A stretch of 64,000 bases of DNA, taken from DATKJS01 sp964551995 (GTDB taxonomy: Bacteria; Acidobacteriota; Aminicenantia; Aminicenantales; Saccharicenantaceae). The position numbers and the translations under genes are program-made. Location of the stretch: contig CAZKFD010000011.1 of assembly GCA_964551995.1 (NCBI GenBank), positions 62,001 to 126,000 on the forward strand, written 5' to 3'. The notes beneath the pieces are model-generated. The model worked only from the letters and a program-made list of their open reading frames with translations, made no database searches and was not told the DNA's origin. Position 1 is the stretch's first letter. Each line of letters starts with the position of its first letter. Shown piece by piece: positions 1 to 9,597 of the stretch.

Positions 1-465
1 CTGAACGGTGATGTTCGTTACGGCCGTCAAGCCCGGGTCGGGGGGTTCGCTCGTTATCCAAGCCCAGGCCATGTAAGGCCCCGGGGCCGCGGGCCGCCCG
101 TCGTTGTCCTTGAGGTCCCAGGAGGCCGGCAGGATGCGGGACTCGCCAGGCGCCAGGCTCATGGACGTAAGAACCTGGAGAAAGCCCTTGTCATGCGACC
201 AGGCCCAGATCGTGCGCCCCAGGCTGTCGGCGACTTTGATATCGAAGGTCTGCGAGCTGGAGAAATTCGCCGTGACCTCTCTCGTGCCTGTGTTTTTGAG
301 CGTGATCTCAAAGCTCAGGCCGTCCGTCTCTTGTTCTCCTACGGCTAAGTAAAGTCGAAGTCCCTGGACATACAGCGAGCCGCTCAGAGCCTGCCCGGAT
401 TGGGACCGGCAGCAGGCACAGGCGATAAGGAGGACAATGCTGACAGAGATCGCCGCTTTTTTAAT
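1..465 (-). CDS. BsuPI-domain lipoprotein, 3' end outside window
   Basis: The 155 visible codons encode a short basic stretch (IKKAA), a hydrophobic segment and a lipobox-like LIAC at about residues 13-16, so this is probably an envelope lipoprotein. The rest matches the BsuPI (intracellular proteinase inhibitor) beta-sandwich: LGRTIWAWSHDKGF, then LAPGESRILPASWD, then APGPYMAWAW. The start is odd. A GGAGG motif sits 5 nt before an ATT codon at 465-463, an in-frame stop lies about 45 nt upstream, and there is no ATG, GTG or TTG in frame before the lipobox. I therefore place the start at ATT, or the base is a G-to-T change or error. BsuPI domains are known as protease inhibitors in Bacillus, but in extracytoplasmic proteins the role is uncertain. 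The C-terminus is cut by the window edge. Confidence 0.72.
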   Translation of the reverse strand, partial: MKKAAISVSIVLLIACACCRSQSGQALSGSLYVQGLRLYLAVGEQETDGLSFEITLKNTGTREVTANFSSSQTFDIKVADSLGRTIWAWSHDKGFLQVLTSMSLAPGESRILPASWDLKDNDGRPAAPGPYMAWAWITSEPPDPGLTAVTNITVQ

Positions 466-547
466 GCTTTCCTCCGATTTACCGATTTTTCCCCCCGGCC
501 GGTCACTTTAAAAATAGCGCCCGAAGGGGAAGTTGTCAAGGCGCCGC

Positions 548-1333
548 CTATAGGAAGAAGCGGACGGCGACGAAAATGAGGAACAGGCCGTAGAGGAGCT
601 TGACCGTGGCCGAGCGGAGCCGGATAGTGATCAGGGCCCCGATGACCGTACCTATAAAGAGGCCCAGGGCGACCCAGGCCGCCGCGCCGAGGGCGAGCGT
701 TCCCTGGTGGTAGTAGACGAGGACACCCGGCAGTCCGAACGGGGGGAGGATCGCCCCGAGGGATGTGGCAATAGCCCGCTTGGCCGGATAGCCGAGGACG
801 AGCGCGAGCAGGGGGACGATGATGTTGCCGCCGCCGATGCCGAACATCCCGGCCATCACCCCGGCCAGAACACCGACGGCCACGAGCGCCAGGGTATGAG
901 GATGGGGAGAAGCTTCGGGTTCGGGCCTGGGCGGGACGTCCAGGCCCATGAGATGCCTGAGGAGGCGGACGGGTTCGATGAAGTTCCAGCTGACATACAG
1001 GCAAAAGACGGCGAAAAGCCTCCTTATGATCCCTACCGGCAGCGAGTTGGCGAGCCAGGCGCCGAGGGCCACCGAAGCCAGGATCCCGGCGGCGATGAGG
1101 AGGGAGGCCCGGACGTCGATGATTTTCGCCCGGTAATAGGCGATCACGCCAAGGATGCCGACGGGAAGCATGATGGCGGCCAGGGATGTTCCCGTCGCCT
1201 TCACCAGCGGAAAACCGGCGAAAAGGATGAGAGCGGGAACGATGATGATGCCGCCGCCGATCCCGAAAAGCCCGGCGAACACTCCCGCCGCGGCGCCGAC
1301 GGAAATGAGCCAGGGGCCGGTCATGGCAGCCAT
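548..1333 (-). CDS. TauE/SafE-family membrane permease
   Basis: About 261 residues, almost entirely hydrophobic, with the two inverted halves typical of TauE/SafE (PF01925) carriers. Each half carries the signature: GLFGIGGGIIIVP near residue 17 and GMFGIGGGNIIVP in the second half, separated by a Pro-rich cytoplasmic linker (PPRPEPEASPHPH). The family moves sulfonates, sulfite or other small organosulfur anions across the inner membrane; the substrate here cannot be read. I chose the start at 1333 (MAAMTGPW) or 1324 (MTGPW) because the frame extends far upstream into sequence that does not look like protein. Neither start has a strong ribosome binding site. It is divergent from the GH127 gene. 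Confidence 0.85.
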   Translation of the reverse strand: MAAMTGPWLISVGAAAGVFAGLFGIGGGIIIVPALILFAGFPLVKATGTSLAAIMLPVGILGVIAYYRAKIIDVRASLLIAAGILASVALGAWLANSLPVGIIRRLFAVFCLYVSWNFIEPVRLLRHLMGLDVPPRPEPEASPHPHTLALVAVGVLAGVMAGMFGIGGGNIIVPLLALVLGYPAKRAIATSLGAILPPFGLPGVLVYYHQGTLALGAAAWVALGLFIGTVIGALITIRLRSATVKLLYGLFLIFVAVRFFL

Positions 1334-1470
1334 TGTACTCGAAACGGGGCCGCGCCTCAATCGTTTATCAGACGGCTCCCGCCCCGGCTTCGCTCCCGCG
1401 GGCAAAGTCCCTAAAACCCGGAGAAAAACGCTTCCGACGGCAACCCGGCCGTCCGCCGCGGGCTTTATTG

Positions 1471-1500
1471 TATAATGGCTTATATCGTCGAACCGGAGGA
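1471..1500 (+). promoter_or_regulatory. -10 box and ribosome binding site of the GH127 gene
   Basis: A perfect TATAAT lies at 1471-1476, and GGAGGA at 1495-1500 sits 5 nt before the ATG at 1506. No convincing -35 is seen 17 bp upstream, so the promoter may depend on an activator. Confidence 0.45.
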
Positions 1501-1505
1501 ATGGC

Positions 1506-3587
1506 ATGCCGCTCGTCAATAAGCTGGCCGGGGCGGCCGCTCTCGGCCTCGGAGTCGCCGCCGCGACCCTTCTCGCGCTCGCCGGAGGCGGACGCTCCCG
1601 GAGCTCGATGCCTCGGCTTCCCAGGGATTATCCCATCCGCCCGGTGGCCTTCACCGATGTCGGGATCACGGACGCCTTCTGGGCGCCCCGGCTGGAGACG
1701 GACCGGACCGTTTCGGTCCCTTACGCCCTTCGGATGAACGAGGAAACGGGCCGTGTCGACAATTTCCGCAAGGCCGCCCGCCTGATAAGCGGGCCCTACA
1801 CGGGCAAGCGCTACAACGACTCCGACGTCTATAAGGCGATGGAGGGCGCCGCGTACACGCTTATGCTCCATCCCGACCCGGCCCTCAAGAAGACCCTGGA
1901 TGATCTCGTCGCCATCATCGCCAAGGCCCAGGAGCCGGACGGCTATCTCTACACGACGCGGACGATCGATCCCGCGCATCCCGCGCCCGGCGCCGGCTTG
2001 GAACGGTGGTCGAACCTCCGGGTCAGCCACGAGCTCTATAACGTCGGCCACATGTACGAGGCGGCCGTCGCCCATTATCTCGCGACCGGCGAGCGCTCGT
2101 TCCTGGATATAGCCCTCAAGAACGCCGACCTCCTGGTCAGGACCTTCGGCCGCGGCCCGGGCCAGCGGCGGGGCTTCCCCGGCCACGAGGAGGTCGAAAT
2201 CGGGCTGTCCAAGCTCTACCGGGTCACCGGCAACGAGGCCTATCTCACTCTGGCCAAATTCTTCCTCGACGAGCGGGGCCACTATTTCGGCGGTGAGAAG
2301 CACGGGCCGAACGACCCCTTCGCGGTCTACGATTCCGACGAATATCTGCAGAACCACAAGCCGGTGCTCGAGCAGGACGAGGCTGTGGGCCATGCCGTCC
2401 GCGCGATGTATCTCTATTCCGGCATGGCCGATGTCGCCGCTCTCGGCGGATATCCCGAATACGCCGCCGCCATCGACCGGCTTTGGGAGAATGTCGTCGG
2501 CCGGAAGATGTACCTGACCGGCGGCGTGGGCTCGCGCGGCGAGATCGAGGGCTTCGGTCCGGACTGGGACCTGCCGAACAACGGTTACGCCGAGACCTGC
2601 GCGGCGGTGGGCAACGCCCTTTGGAACCATCGCTTGTTCCTGCTTCACGGCGAAGCGAAATACATCGACGTCATGGAGCGGGTCATCTACAACGGCCTGC
2701 TCTCCGGCGTCTCGCTCCGCGGCGACCGGTTCTTCTATCAGAATCCGCTCGAATCGGCGGGCGGCTACGGCCGCAGTTCCTGGTTCGAGGTCGCCTGCTG
2801 CCCTGCGAACATCAACCGCTTCCTGCCGTCTCTGCCCGGGTACATCTACGCGGCGAAAGGCGATACGGTCTTCGTCAACCTCTTCGCAGGGAGCACGGCC
2901 CGGGTCGATGTCAACGGGCGGACAGTCGTGTTGACCCAAGAGACCCGCTATCCCTGGAATGGGGCTGTCAGGATCGCGGTCAGCCCGGAAGGGGGCGGGG
3001 CCGGTTTCGAGATCGCGGTGCGCATTCCCGGCTGGGCGCGAAACGAGGCGGTTCCCGGCTCCCTCTACCGGTTCCTGGACCGGAACGATGCCAGGCCGAA
3101 GCTCCTCGTCAACGGCCAATCCGTCGGCCTGGCTCCCTCGTCCGGATACGCCCGGATCCGGCGGGACTGGAAGGCCGGCGATGTCATCGAACTTTCTCTC
3201 CCCATGCCCGTGCGGCGGGTCGTGGCGGACGAGCGCGTCAAGGCCGACTCCGGGCTGGTGGCTCTCGAGCGGGGCCCCATCGTTTTCTGCGCCGAGGCCG
3301 TGGATAACGGCGGCGACGTCTTCGACCTCGTGCTTCCCGACGCGGCCGAGCTTCAGTCCGTTTTCCGCTCCGACCTGCTCAACGGCGTCGTCATTGTCAC
3401 GGCGCAGGCCATAGGTTCGGTCAGGGGGAAAGACGGCTCGGTCCAGGACAGGACAGTGAAATTCCAGGCCGTGCCCTACTACGCGTGGGCGAACCGCGGC
3501 GCGGACCAGATGTCCGTCTGGCTGGCCCGGACCAAGGGCGCGATCAAGCCCCGCGAGGGCCGCGGAAGGATCGGTCCCATTTACTGA
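1506..3587 (+). CDS. GH127 beta-L-arabinofuranosidase-type glycosidase
   Basis: 693 residues: an N-terminal signal peptide or anchor (hydrophobic residues about 8-27), an (alpha/alpha)6 barrel of the GH127/DUF1680 family, and C-terminal beta domains. Family enzymes such as HypBA1 remove terminal beta-L-arabinofuranose using a zinc-bound cysteine nucleophile. The corresponding residues are present here: Glu363 and Cys365 in GYAETCAA, and Cys431-Cys432 in VACCPANINR. Length fits the family. ATG 1506 has a well-spaced GGAGGA; a second ATG at 1501 is out of frame. The protein is probably periplasmic or surface-exposed and acts on arabinose-bearing plant or glycoprotein glycans. It lies head to tail with a second, divergent GH127 gene on the opposite strand, so the locus holds two non-identical members. 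Confidence 0.9.
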   Translation: MPLVNKLAGAAALGLGVAAATLLALAGGGRSRSSMPRLPRDYPIRPVAFTDVGITDAFWAPRLETDRTVSVPYALRMNEETGRVDNFRKAARLISGPYTGKRYNDSDVYKAMEGAAYTLMLHPDPALKKTLDDLVAIIAKAQEPDGYLYTTRTIDPAHPAPGAGLERWSNLRVSHELYNVGHMYEAAVAHYLATGERSFLDIALKNADLLVRTFGRGPGQRRGFPGHEEVEIGLSKLYRVTGNEAYLTLAKFFLDERGHYFGGEKHGPNDPFAVYDSDEYLQNHKPVLEQDEAVGHAVRAMYLYSGMADVAALGGYPEYAAAIDRLWENVVGRKMYLTGGVGSRGEIEGFGPDWDLPNNGYAETCAAVGNALWNHRLFLLHGEAKYIDVMERVIYNGLLSGVSLRGDRFFYQNPLESAGGYGRSSWFEVACCPANINRFLPSLPGYIYAAKGDTVFVNLFAGSTARVDVNGRTVVLTQETRYPWNGAVRIAVSPEGGGAGFEIAVRIPGWARNEAVPGSLYRFLDRNDARPKLLVNGQSVGLAPSSGYARIRRDWKAGDVIELSLPMPVRRVVADERVKADSGLVALERGPIVFCAEAVDNGGDVFDLVLPDAAELQSVFRSDLLNGVVIVTAQAIGSVRGKDGSVQDRTVKFQAVPYYAWANRGADQMSVWLARTKGAIKPREGRGRIGPIY

Positions 3588-3627
3588 CGGCGGCGGCCGG
3601 CCCGCCGTCGGCCCGCCGGGTTGCTCG

Positions 3628-5594
3628 TCAATCTCTTTCCCGATGCTGGGGCGGCTTGGCCAGCTCCCAGTAGATCGAGTACCTCTGGCCGAAGAGCTTG
3701 TAAAAAGGAATGAGAGTGACGTCGTAGGGCTTTCCGGCGTTCACGGTTTGGAAGGTCAGCGGCTTCCCGGGGACGGGCTTGATCCATTTTTCCAGGGGGA
3801 CCTCGTCATGCCTCTCGAACGAAGGCACGGGCACGGGGTTGCCCTCCGGTCCGTACTGGCCGTAAACCTTGTCCCGGGTCAGCGCCTCGCCTCCGCCCAG
3901 CTCGCCCGCCAGGACGATCGGCCCGTAAAGGATGGCCGCGATGTCCCGCCGGTCGGGAAGTCGCTCGAGGTGGAGCGACATGGGCAGTGAGACCTCGACC
4001 CGGTCTCCGTTTTTCCAGACGCGGTCGACGGTAAGATAGCTCGACGGGCTTGAGAACTGGGCGAGTCTCTGGCCGTTGGCTTTCACGAAGCCGCCCTCCG
4101 CGATCCATTCGGGGATCCGGATGCGGAGCGCCAAGCGGACAGGTTTCGCCGCTGAGAACACGAGCGTCGTCCCAGGCTCCTCGGGGAACCGAGTCTCTTG
4201 GCGGACCTTGAGGCCCTTCTCCGTCCAGTTGAGCTCGGAGGCAATGAAGAGGTTGACGAAGAGCCCGTCCGCGTCGTGAAAATAGATGCTGTCGCCGTAC
4301 TTGGCGTGGTTCTCCATGCCCGTCCCCGTGCAGCACCAGAACGAATCGTACGGGCTCATGAAGGTCCTGTACATGCCCGGCATCATGGGGACGTAATACA
4401 TCATCATGCCGTCCTCCGGATTTTGGGAGGAAAGAATCCCGTTCCACAGGGCCCGCTCGTAGAAGTCGGCGTACCTCGCGGAGGCCTCCCAGCTGAAAAG
4501 GTGCCGGGTGAGCTTCAGCATGTTGTATGTGCAGCAGGACTCGTGGCTGTCCTTGCCGAGCTCGCCGAACATCTGAAACGGGCCGGCTTCCCAATGCTCG
4601 TTGTTGCTCGTCCCGCCCGTGGCGAAGCTCCGGGCTCCCGCGACCTCGTTCCAGAAGAACTCCGCGCTCCCGCGGAGGACGGGGTCGCCGGTCATCTCGT
4701 ATTCGCGCGCCGCGCCGATCACGTTGGGAATGAAGGAGTTGGCATGCTCGCCCTCGAGCTTGTCCACGGAGTGCGCGAGCGGCTCGGTGTAATGCCTCTC
4801 GTCGAAGCGGCGGGCCGTGGCCAGGTATTCGGGGTTGCCGGTGATCGAGTAGAGATTCGACAGGACCTCGTTCATTCCGCCCTGCTCGGTGAAGTCGAGC
4901 ACGCGCTCCATGTGGACCGCGTCGGACTTCGCCGTGAACGATTTGACCCAGCGGGCCATGCCCTCGACGATCTCCAGGGCCTGGCTGTTCCCGCAGTATT
5001 CGTACATGTCGGTGAGGCCGGCCATGATCTTGTGGATCGTATAGAAGGGCGCCCAGACCGTGCGGATCGAGTCGACGCGGTCGAAGAAGGTCTCCGGGAA
5101 GGCGCTCAGGTAGCCGCTCGGGCCGAGGGCCTTCTGGCACTTGGCGAGCTCAGCGACGACGGCGTCCGCCTTGGCCCTGACTTTTTCATCGCCCGTCGCC
5201 GCGTACATGAGCGCGGACGCGGACAGGAAGTGGCCGGTCGTATGGCCCCGCAGCTCGACGTCCGGCCTCTCCCAGCCCCCGTAGGCCTCAGCCGGCGCCG
5301 GCAGACCGGCCGTGACGCGGAACATATGGAGGAGGCGGTCTGATTCAAGGCTCATCATATATTTGAGGTCACGCTCCATGGCCTGCCGGAACGGGCCTCG
5401 AGCAGCCGGACATCCTTCAGGTTGAAGGGGTAGGCACGGATCCCGGCCTTGGGCGCGACCGAGATCTCCGGAAACATCGTGTCGTTCAGGGCCGCCCGGT
5501 GCCGGGACGGCCCCGTCGCGCCGACGGCCACAACCGGCGACAGCACGGAGAGAACTGCCGCCGCGATTGTGAGCATGTGGCTTCTTTTTCTCAT
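3628..5594 (-). pseudogene. GH127-family glycosidase interrupted by a one-base frameshift
   Basis: The start at 5594 (MRKRSHMLTIAAAVL) gives a clean signal peptide after a GAGGGA site, then SVAPKAGIRAYPFNLKDVRLLE. That frame runs into a stop soon after, while the family sequence continues in another frame as RQAMERDLKYMMSLESDRLL. Adding one G to the GG at about 5393-5397 would give LLEGPFRQAMERD, the expected DUF1680 N-terminal motif, so one base is missing. The remaining catalytic domain is intact to 3628: GGWE, GHFLSA, the ESCCTYN motif (codons 4531-4542) and FWCCTGTG (Cys-Cys at 4330-4335). It may be a real pseudogene or a homopolymer error. The restored product would be about 655 residues, secreted, and only distantly similar to the neighbouring GH127. 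Confidence 0.85.
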
Positions 5595-5625
5595 GGATTC
5601 TCCCTCGTTCAATGAAATCGGGAAT

Positions 5626-5654
5626 AACCTAGCACCCGGGAGCGGGAGCGTCAA
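5626..5654 (-). promoter_or_regulatory. Putative sigma70 promoter of the second GH127 gene
   Basis: On the minus strand TTGACG (5654-5649) is followed after 17 bp by TAGGTT (5631-5626), 32 nt before the ATG at 5594. The -35 is good and the -10 is weak. Confidence 0.45.
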
Positions 5655-5874
5655 GCGAAGCCAGGCGAGGCCCGCAGGATTCTCCCCCGGCCCGGTGCTG
5701 CGCGGGCTTCCGCCTCTTTTGTGGATTCCGGTTTGTGCCGGATCGCGGATTCCCGCAAGGGAAAACCGGGCTCGACCTCCCGCCGGTTGCTTTTCCGGGG
5801 CCTTCGGACTAATCTTCCTTATGGCCTTTAGCGGGGCCGCCCCGCGGAAAGCAAGCACGATGAAGGAGGCGCCG

Positions 5875-8742
5875 GTGAGCCAGCGCGGACTGGTCCGTCT
5901 GATTCTGGGGATGTTCGGCATCCTGGCCGTGTCCGTCCTTTCGGGCGCCCGCCCGCCGCAGGAGAACGCCCCGGCGCTCGTGAACGAGAACCTCAGGGCG
6001 GATTTCAACGACCACGGCCTCGTCTCCCTCACGGGCGTCAGGACGAACCGGAAAATCGTTCTCTCCGGCGATCCCTCCGCCGTGACCGTCGACGGGGCGA
6101 GGCTGGAGATCTCGAGCCTCGGCCTGGCCGAAATGGAGATCAAACCGTCCCGTCTGACCTATCGCTACGTCAAGGACCCCTATACGATCGAAGTCGTCTA
6201 TGAGCTCCGGCCGGGCTGGGGGTTCCTGAGCAAGCAGATCGTGCTGTCCTCGGCCGCGGGTGCGGCCTTCCATGTCAGCGAGGTCTCGGAGCTCGAGACC
6301 TCGCTCGATGTCCCGGTCCTCGACGAGCTCAGGATCGCCGAGGGGAAATGGGGCTCCTTCTGCCGTTTCAACGCCGGCGGGTCGGCCGCGGCTCCCCCCG
6401 TCTGGGGGGCTTTTTTTGTCCTTCAGAACCCGTTCATGGTCTGGAAGAGGGACGGCCGGAACATCTCCGCCTCCTATGCCCCGGACATGGACTGGAGTCC
6501 GGACGACGGGCCTTTCGCCGCCGACCGCCTCTGCGTCGGGATGTACGAGCTCAGCGGGGTCCGGTTTCCGGCCAAGGCCGTCCCCGAATGGAAGTACGTC
6601 CCGGACTACGACCGGCTCCTCCGCGAGGTCCCGACGATCGACCTCAACGAGGTCGATGCGCTGTCCGACTGCGTTCGCTCCTTCTTGCTCTATTTTCCCG
6701 GCCGGACGCGCGTCCATATCCCCTGGTGCGAGAACGACTACCAGATCGACGTCGGGACCCCGGAAGGCGTCGAGGAGTACAAGCGGATCATGGACCGGGC
6801 GGCGGAGCTCGGCTGCCGAGACGTCCTTTATACGCCGGCCAACAGCGGGCTTTCCCGCGTCGAGGACAACGCGGACGCCTGGGGGTGGGAGAACGTCCTT
6901 TGGTTCGGGCTTGGCCAGAAGATCCGTCTGGGCGAGTGGGATCCTGACCGGGACGATGTCCCCGACGGAATCAAGGCGATGCTGGACTACGCGGCTACCA
7001 GGGGGCTCAAGCTCATGGGCTACGCCTATCCGTCCCTGCCGTTCCTCCAGAACCCGGCGTGGACGAAATGGGCCGGGACCAAGGTTGGGGGATACACGGG
7101 TGCCGACACCGGGCTCCGCAGCTTCCAGGACTGGTGGCTCGAGAAGCTCCTGTCCTTCGCCCGCAAGACCGGCGCGGGCGGGTTTTCCTTCGATCACTGG
7201 TGGATCGCCTACGACAACGCCTCCAGCAAGTACGCGCAATGGTTCGGCTGCCGCCGCATCCTGGAAACCCTGCGTCGGGAGCTCCCGGATATCGTCATCG
7301 ACGGACGGCAGCAGTATCAGAACTTCGGCCCCTGGACCTGGCTCGCGGGCTCCTATCCCCACCCGACGCTGACCGACGAACAGCCGGAAAGCTTCACCGC
7401 CTTTCCCGATCTCCACACGGACAGGGTCTCGGCCGACCGGCAGAGGTTCGCCGCCTGGACCTACCGGGTGGAGCGCTTCGCCCCGCCGGAGATCGTGCCG
7501 GGCTTCATCACCCACCAGTCGGAGAGGTCCGACGAAAAGGGCGTGATGCGCCGCGACCGGTTCCGGCCGCGCGACTGTGATTATCTGGGCTGGAAATACT
7601 CGGTCCTGTCCTCGGTCGGAACGGCCCCGTTCAACCACGTCGTCAACTTCATCCCGGCCCGCGACCCCGAGGAATTCAAGGCTTTCTCGGATGAGGATAA
7701 GGCTTGGTTCCGCCGCTGGCTCGACTGGACCGACGAGAACCGGCGGTTCCTGCATGCGCTGCGGCCCATTATCGGCCCTCCCATGATTGGCCGGGCCGAC
7801 GGCACCGCGGCGATCGTCGAGGACCGCGGCTTTATTTTCCTCTTCAATCCCAACCCCGGCCCGGTCGAGGCCCGTTTCCGGCTGGACGGCTCGATCGGTC
7901 TCACGAAGGGCGACCGATTCATCATCCGGGAGATCCACCCCGAGGAGGGGCGGTTCGTCGGCTCGCCCGAGGGCTTCTGGAAAGCCGGCAGCGAGGTCGC
8001 CGTCCCGATGTCCGGGGCGGACGCCCGGGTCTTCGAGATCTTCCCCGCCCCGGCCGAGCTCGGTGAAGCCGTGCTCTTCAACGTCGCCGGCTCGGCGGCG
8101 CTCAGGGACGGGCGGCTTGTACTCAGCATCACGGGCGAGACCGGGACCGTCCGTGACGGCCTGATCCTTCTGCCGGCGGGCGCGAGGGTCCGCGCCATGT
8201 CCGTAAACGGCGTGCCCTATCCGTTCAGGCAGGAAGGAGCGCTCGTCCCCTTCACGACGCGGTTTGCCGGCCGGGCCTTCGGGCGGCTCGAGCGCGCGGG
8301 AACGGCCGATCCGGCCTTCGCCGGCGGGACCTTCAAGGCGAAATTCTCGGTCCCCGGCAGGGTTTTCAGGCAGCTTGCCGAGCGGAAAAAGGAATGGCCC
8401 GTGACCTATACGGAAGACGATCTCCGGGCGCCCTGGCTCGGCCCCTGGCGGCTTCTCCTGTTTATTGCGGTCGCCGAGCCGGCCGAATCCATGGACGTCG
8501 CCGTGAGGATCGACGGCCGGCCCGTCACGGTCATGAGGGCATACAACAGCGTTTACCCGCATTCGTCCGAGCGGACCTTCCTGGGGAGCTACGTCGACCT
8601 GTCCGCTCTCCAGCCGGACCGGGCCTACGAGATCGAGGTGGCCCTGCCGCCCCTCGCGCCCGGCCGCTTCATGGGCCTGTTCTTCGAGAACGTCGAGCCG
8701 GAATTCAGCCAGGCGATCCTCGCCCCCCGTCCCCTCCGCTGA
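5875..8742 (+). CDS. Secreted glycoside-hydrolase-like protein, unassigned family
   Basis: 955 residues from GTG 5875, chosen because AGGAGG (5864-5869) lies 5 nt upstream and the product then begins with a good signal peptide (MSQRGLVRLILGMFGILAV). The N-terminal third is beta-rich, like the super-sandwich of GH36-type enzymes. The centre looks like a TIM barrel with acidic strand-end motifs: IPWCENDYQIDVGTPEG, DVLYTPANSG, GGFSFDHWW, IVIDGRQQYQNFGPW. The Asp in FSFDHWW is a candidate catalytic residue. The C-terminus is again beta-rich. The pattern recalls alpha-galactosidase-like (clan D) glycosidases, but I cannot assign a CAZy family. It is divergent from one GH127 and upstream of a GntR regulator, so a glycan-degrading role is likely. 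Confidence 0.75.
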   Translation: MSQRGLVRLILGMFGILAVSVLSGARPPQENAPALVNENLRADFNDHGLVSLTGVRTNRKIVLSGDPSAVTVDGARLEISSLGLAEMEIKPSRLTYRYVKDPYTIEVVYELRPGWGFLSKQIVLSSAAGAAFHVSEVSELETSLDVPVLDELRIAEGKWGSFCRFNAGGSAAAPPVWGAFFVLQNPFMVWKRDGRNISASYAPDMDWSPDDGPFAADRLCVGMYELSGVRFPAKAVPEWKYVPDYDRLLREVPTIDLNEVDALSDCVRSFLLYFPGRTRVHIPWCENDYQIDVGTPEGVEEYKRIMDRAAELGCRDVLYTPANSGLSRVEDNADAWGWENVLWFGLGQKIRLGEWDPDRDDVPDGIKAMLDYAATRGLKLMGYAYPSLPFLQNPAWTKWAGTKVGGYTGADTGLRSFQDWWLEKLLSFARKTGAGGFSFDHWWIAYDNASSKYAQWFGCRRILETLRRELPDIVIDGRQQYQNFGPWTWLAGSYPHPTLTDEQPESFTAFPDLHTDRVSADRQRFAAWTYRVERFAPPEIVPGFITHQSERSDEKGVMRRDRFRPRDCDYLGWKYSVLSSVGTAPFNHVVNFIPARDPEEFKAFSDEDKAWFRRWLDWTDENRRFLHALRPIIGPPMIGRADGTAAIVEDRGFIFLFNPNPGPVEARFRLDGSIGLTKGDRFIIREIHPEEGRFVGSPEGFWKAGSEVAVPMSGADARVFEIFPAPAELGEAVLFNVAGSAALRDGRLVLSITGETGTVRDGLILLPAGARVRAMSVNGVPYPFRQEGALVPFTTRFAGRAFGRLERAGTADPAFAGGTFKAKFSVPGRVFRQLAERKKEWPVTYTEDDLRAPWLGPWRLLLFIAVAEPAESMDVAVRIDGRPVTVMRAYNSVYPHSSERTFLGSYVDLSALQPDRAYEIEVALPPLAPGRFMGLFFENVEPEFSQAILAPRPLR

Positions 8743-8809
8743 CGCCGCCCGGGCAGACCGTCGGTCTTTCTTCCGGCGCCGCGCCTCCCGGAGAACGTCC
8801 CGGATGCTC

Positions 8810-8838
8810 TTGACTCCGGTTGCGGTGTTGCATATTCT
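8810..8838 (+). promoter_or_regulatory. Sigma70 promoter of the GntR gene
   Basis: TTGACT (8810-8815), 17 bp spacer, TATTCT (8833-8838), 34 nt before the ATG at 8873. A short T run follows the -10. The regulator therefore probably has its own transcript. Confidence 0.65.
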
Positions 8839-8872
8839 AATTTTTTAAGGACGCGCGAGCGGAGGGATTCCC

Positions 8873-9559
8873 ATGGACCGAAAACCCATCCTGAACCTGA
8901 AGTCGCTCAAAGAACAAGTCTACGAATATCTCCGCGAGCAGATGCGCACGGGGGCGATCCTGCCGGGGTCGGTCATCGATATGGAGGAAACCTCCACAAA
9001 GCTCGGCGTGAGCAAAACCCCCCTCCGGGACGCTCTCCTCCAGCTCGAGATGGAGGACTTCGTCACCATCCTGCCGCGGCGGAAGGTCGTGGTCAACGTT
9101 CTGACCGAGCGGGACATCCGGAATTTCTACGACATCATCGGAGCCTTGGAGAGCATCGCCCTGCGCAACGCCTTCGACTGCCTCCGGCCGTCCGACATCG
9201 ACGCCATGCACTCGCTGAACGAAGCCATGGAGAAGGCCATCGACGCCAACAATTTCGATCTCTATTATGAAAAGAACCTCGCCTTCCACAACACGTTCCT
9301 TCATCTCTGCGGCAACGAGAGCCTGATCAAGATCGTCACGACGCTCAAGAAAAGGCTCTATGATTTCCCCCGTTCCAAGGGGTTCGTCAAGGAGTGGGAG
9401 CAGGCCAGCATCGGCGAGCACCAGACCCTCGTCGACCTCATCCGCCAGGGGAAGCGCGAGGCCGCGGCCGACCACATCCGGGACGTGCACTGGTCCTTCA
9501 AGATCCAGGAACCCTACATTCACAAGTATTACGCGCACATCGCCAAGAGCCTGGCATGA
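8873..9559 (+). CDS. GntR-family transcriptional regulator (FadR/FCD type)
   Basis: 228 residues. The N-terminal winged helix-turn-helix (about 10-75) shows LKEQVYEYLREQMRTGAILPGSVI and LGVSKTPLRDALLQLEMEDFV, the GntR signature. The C-terminal all-helical FCD ligand domain (about 85-212) holds LAFHNTFLHLCGN and a later GEHQTLVDLI and DHIRDVH, which carry the usual metal-binding histidines. In the first motif the expected Asp (DxxFH) is Asn, so metal binding may be altered. FCD regulators usually sense small organic or sugar acids. It sits between the glycosidases and a UroD-like gene, which suggests it controls this locus. GGAGGG precedes the ATG. Confidence 0.92.
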   Translation: MDRKPILNLKSLKEQVYEYLREQMRTGAILPGSVIDMEETSTKLGVSKTPLRDALLQLEMEDFVTILPRRKVVVNVLTERDIRNFYDIIGALESIALRNAFDCLRPSDIDAMHSLNEAMEKAIDANNFDLYYEKNLAFHNTFLHLCGNESLIKIVTTLKKRLYDFPRSKGFVKEWEQASIGEHQTLVDLIRQGKREAAADHIRDVHWSFKIQEPYIHKYYAHIAKSLA

Positions 9560-9597
9560 CGCCGGCGTCCCTTGCCCCCCGATAGCGAGGCGGAGAG

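Noticed and set aside
1368..3119. Long minus-strand open frame opposite the GH127 gene
   Set aside because: It mirrors the GH127 codons, has Arg/Glu/Val-rich composition without any domain, and the plus strand has clear catalytic motifs. High GC creates such shadows throughout the window (also 5809-8562, 10994-13510 and 60459-62384).
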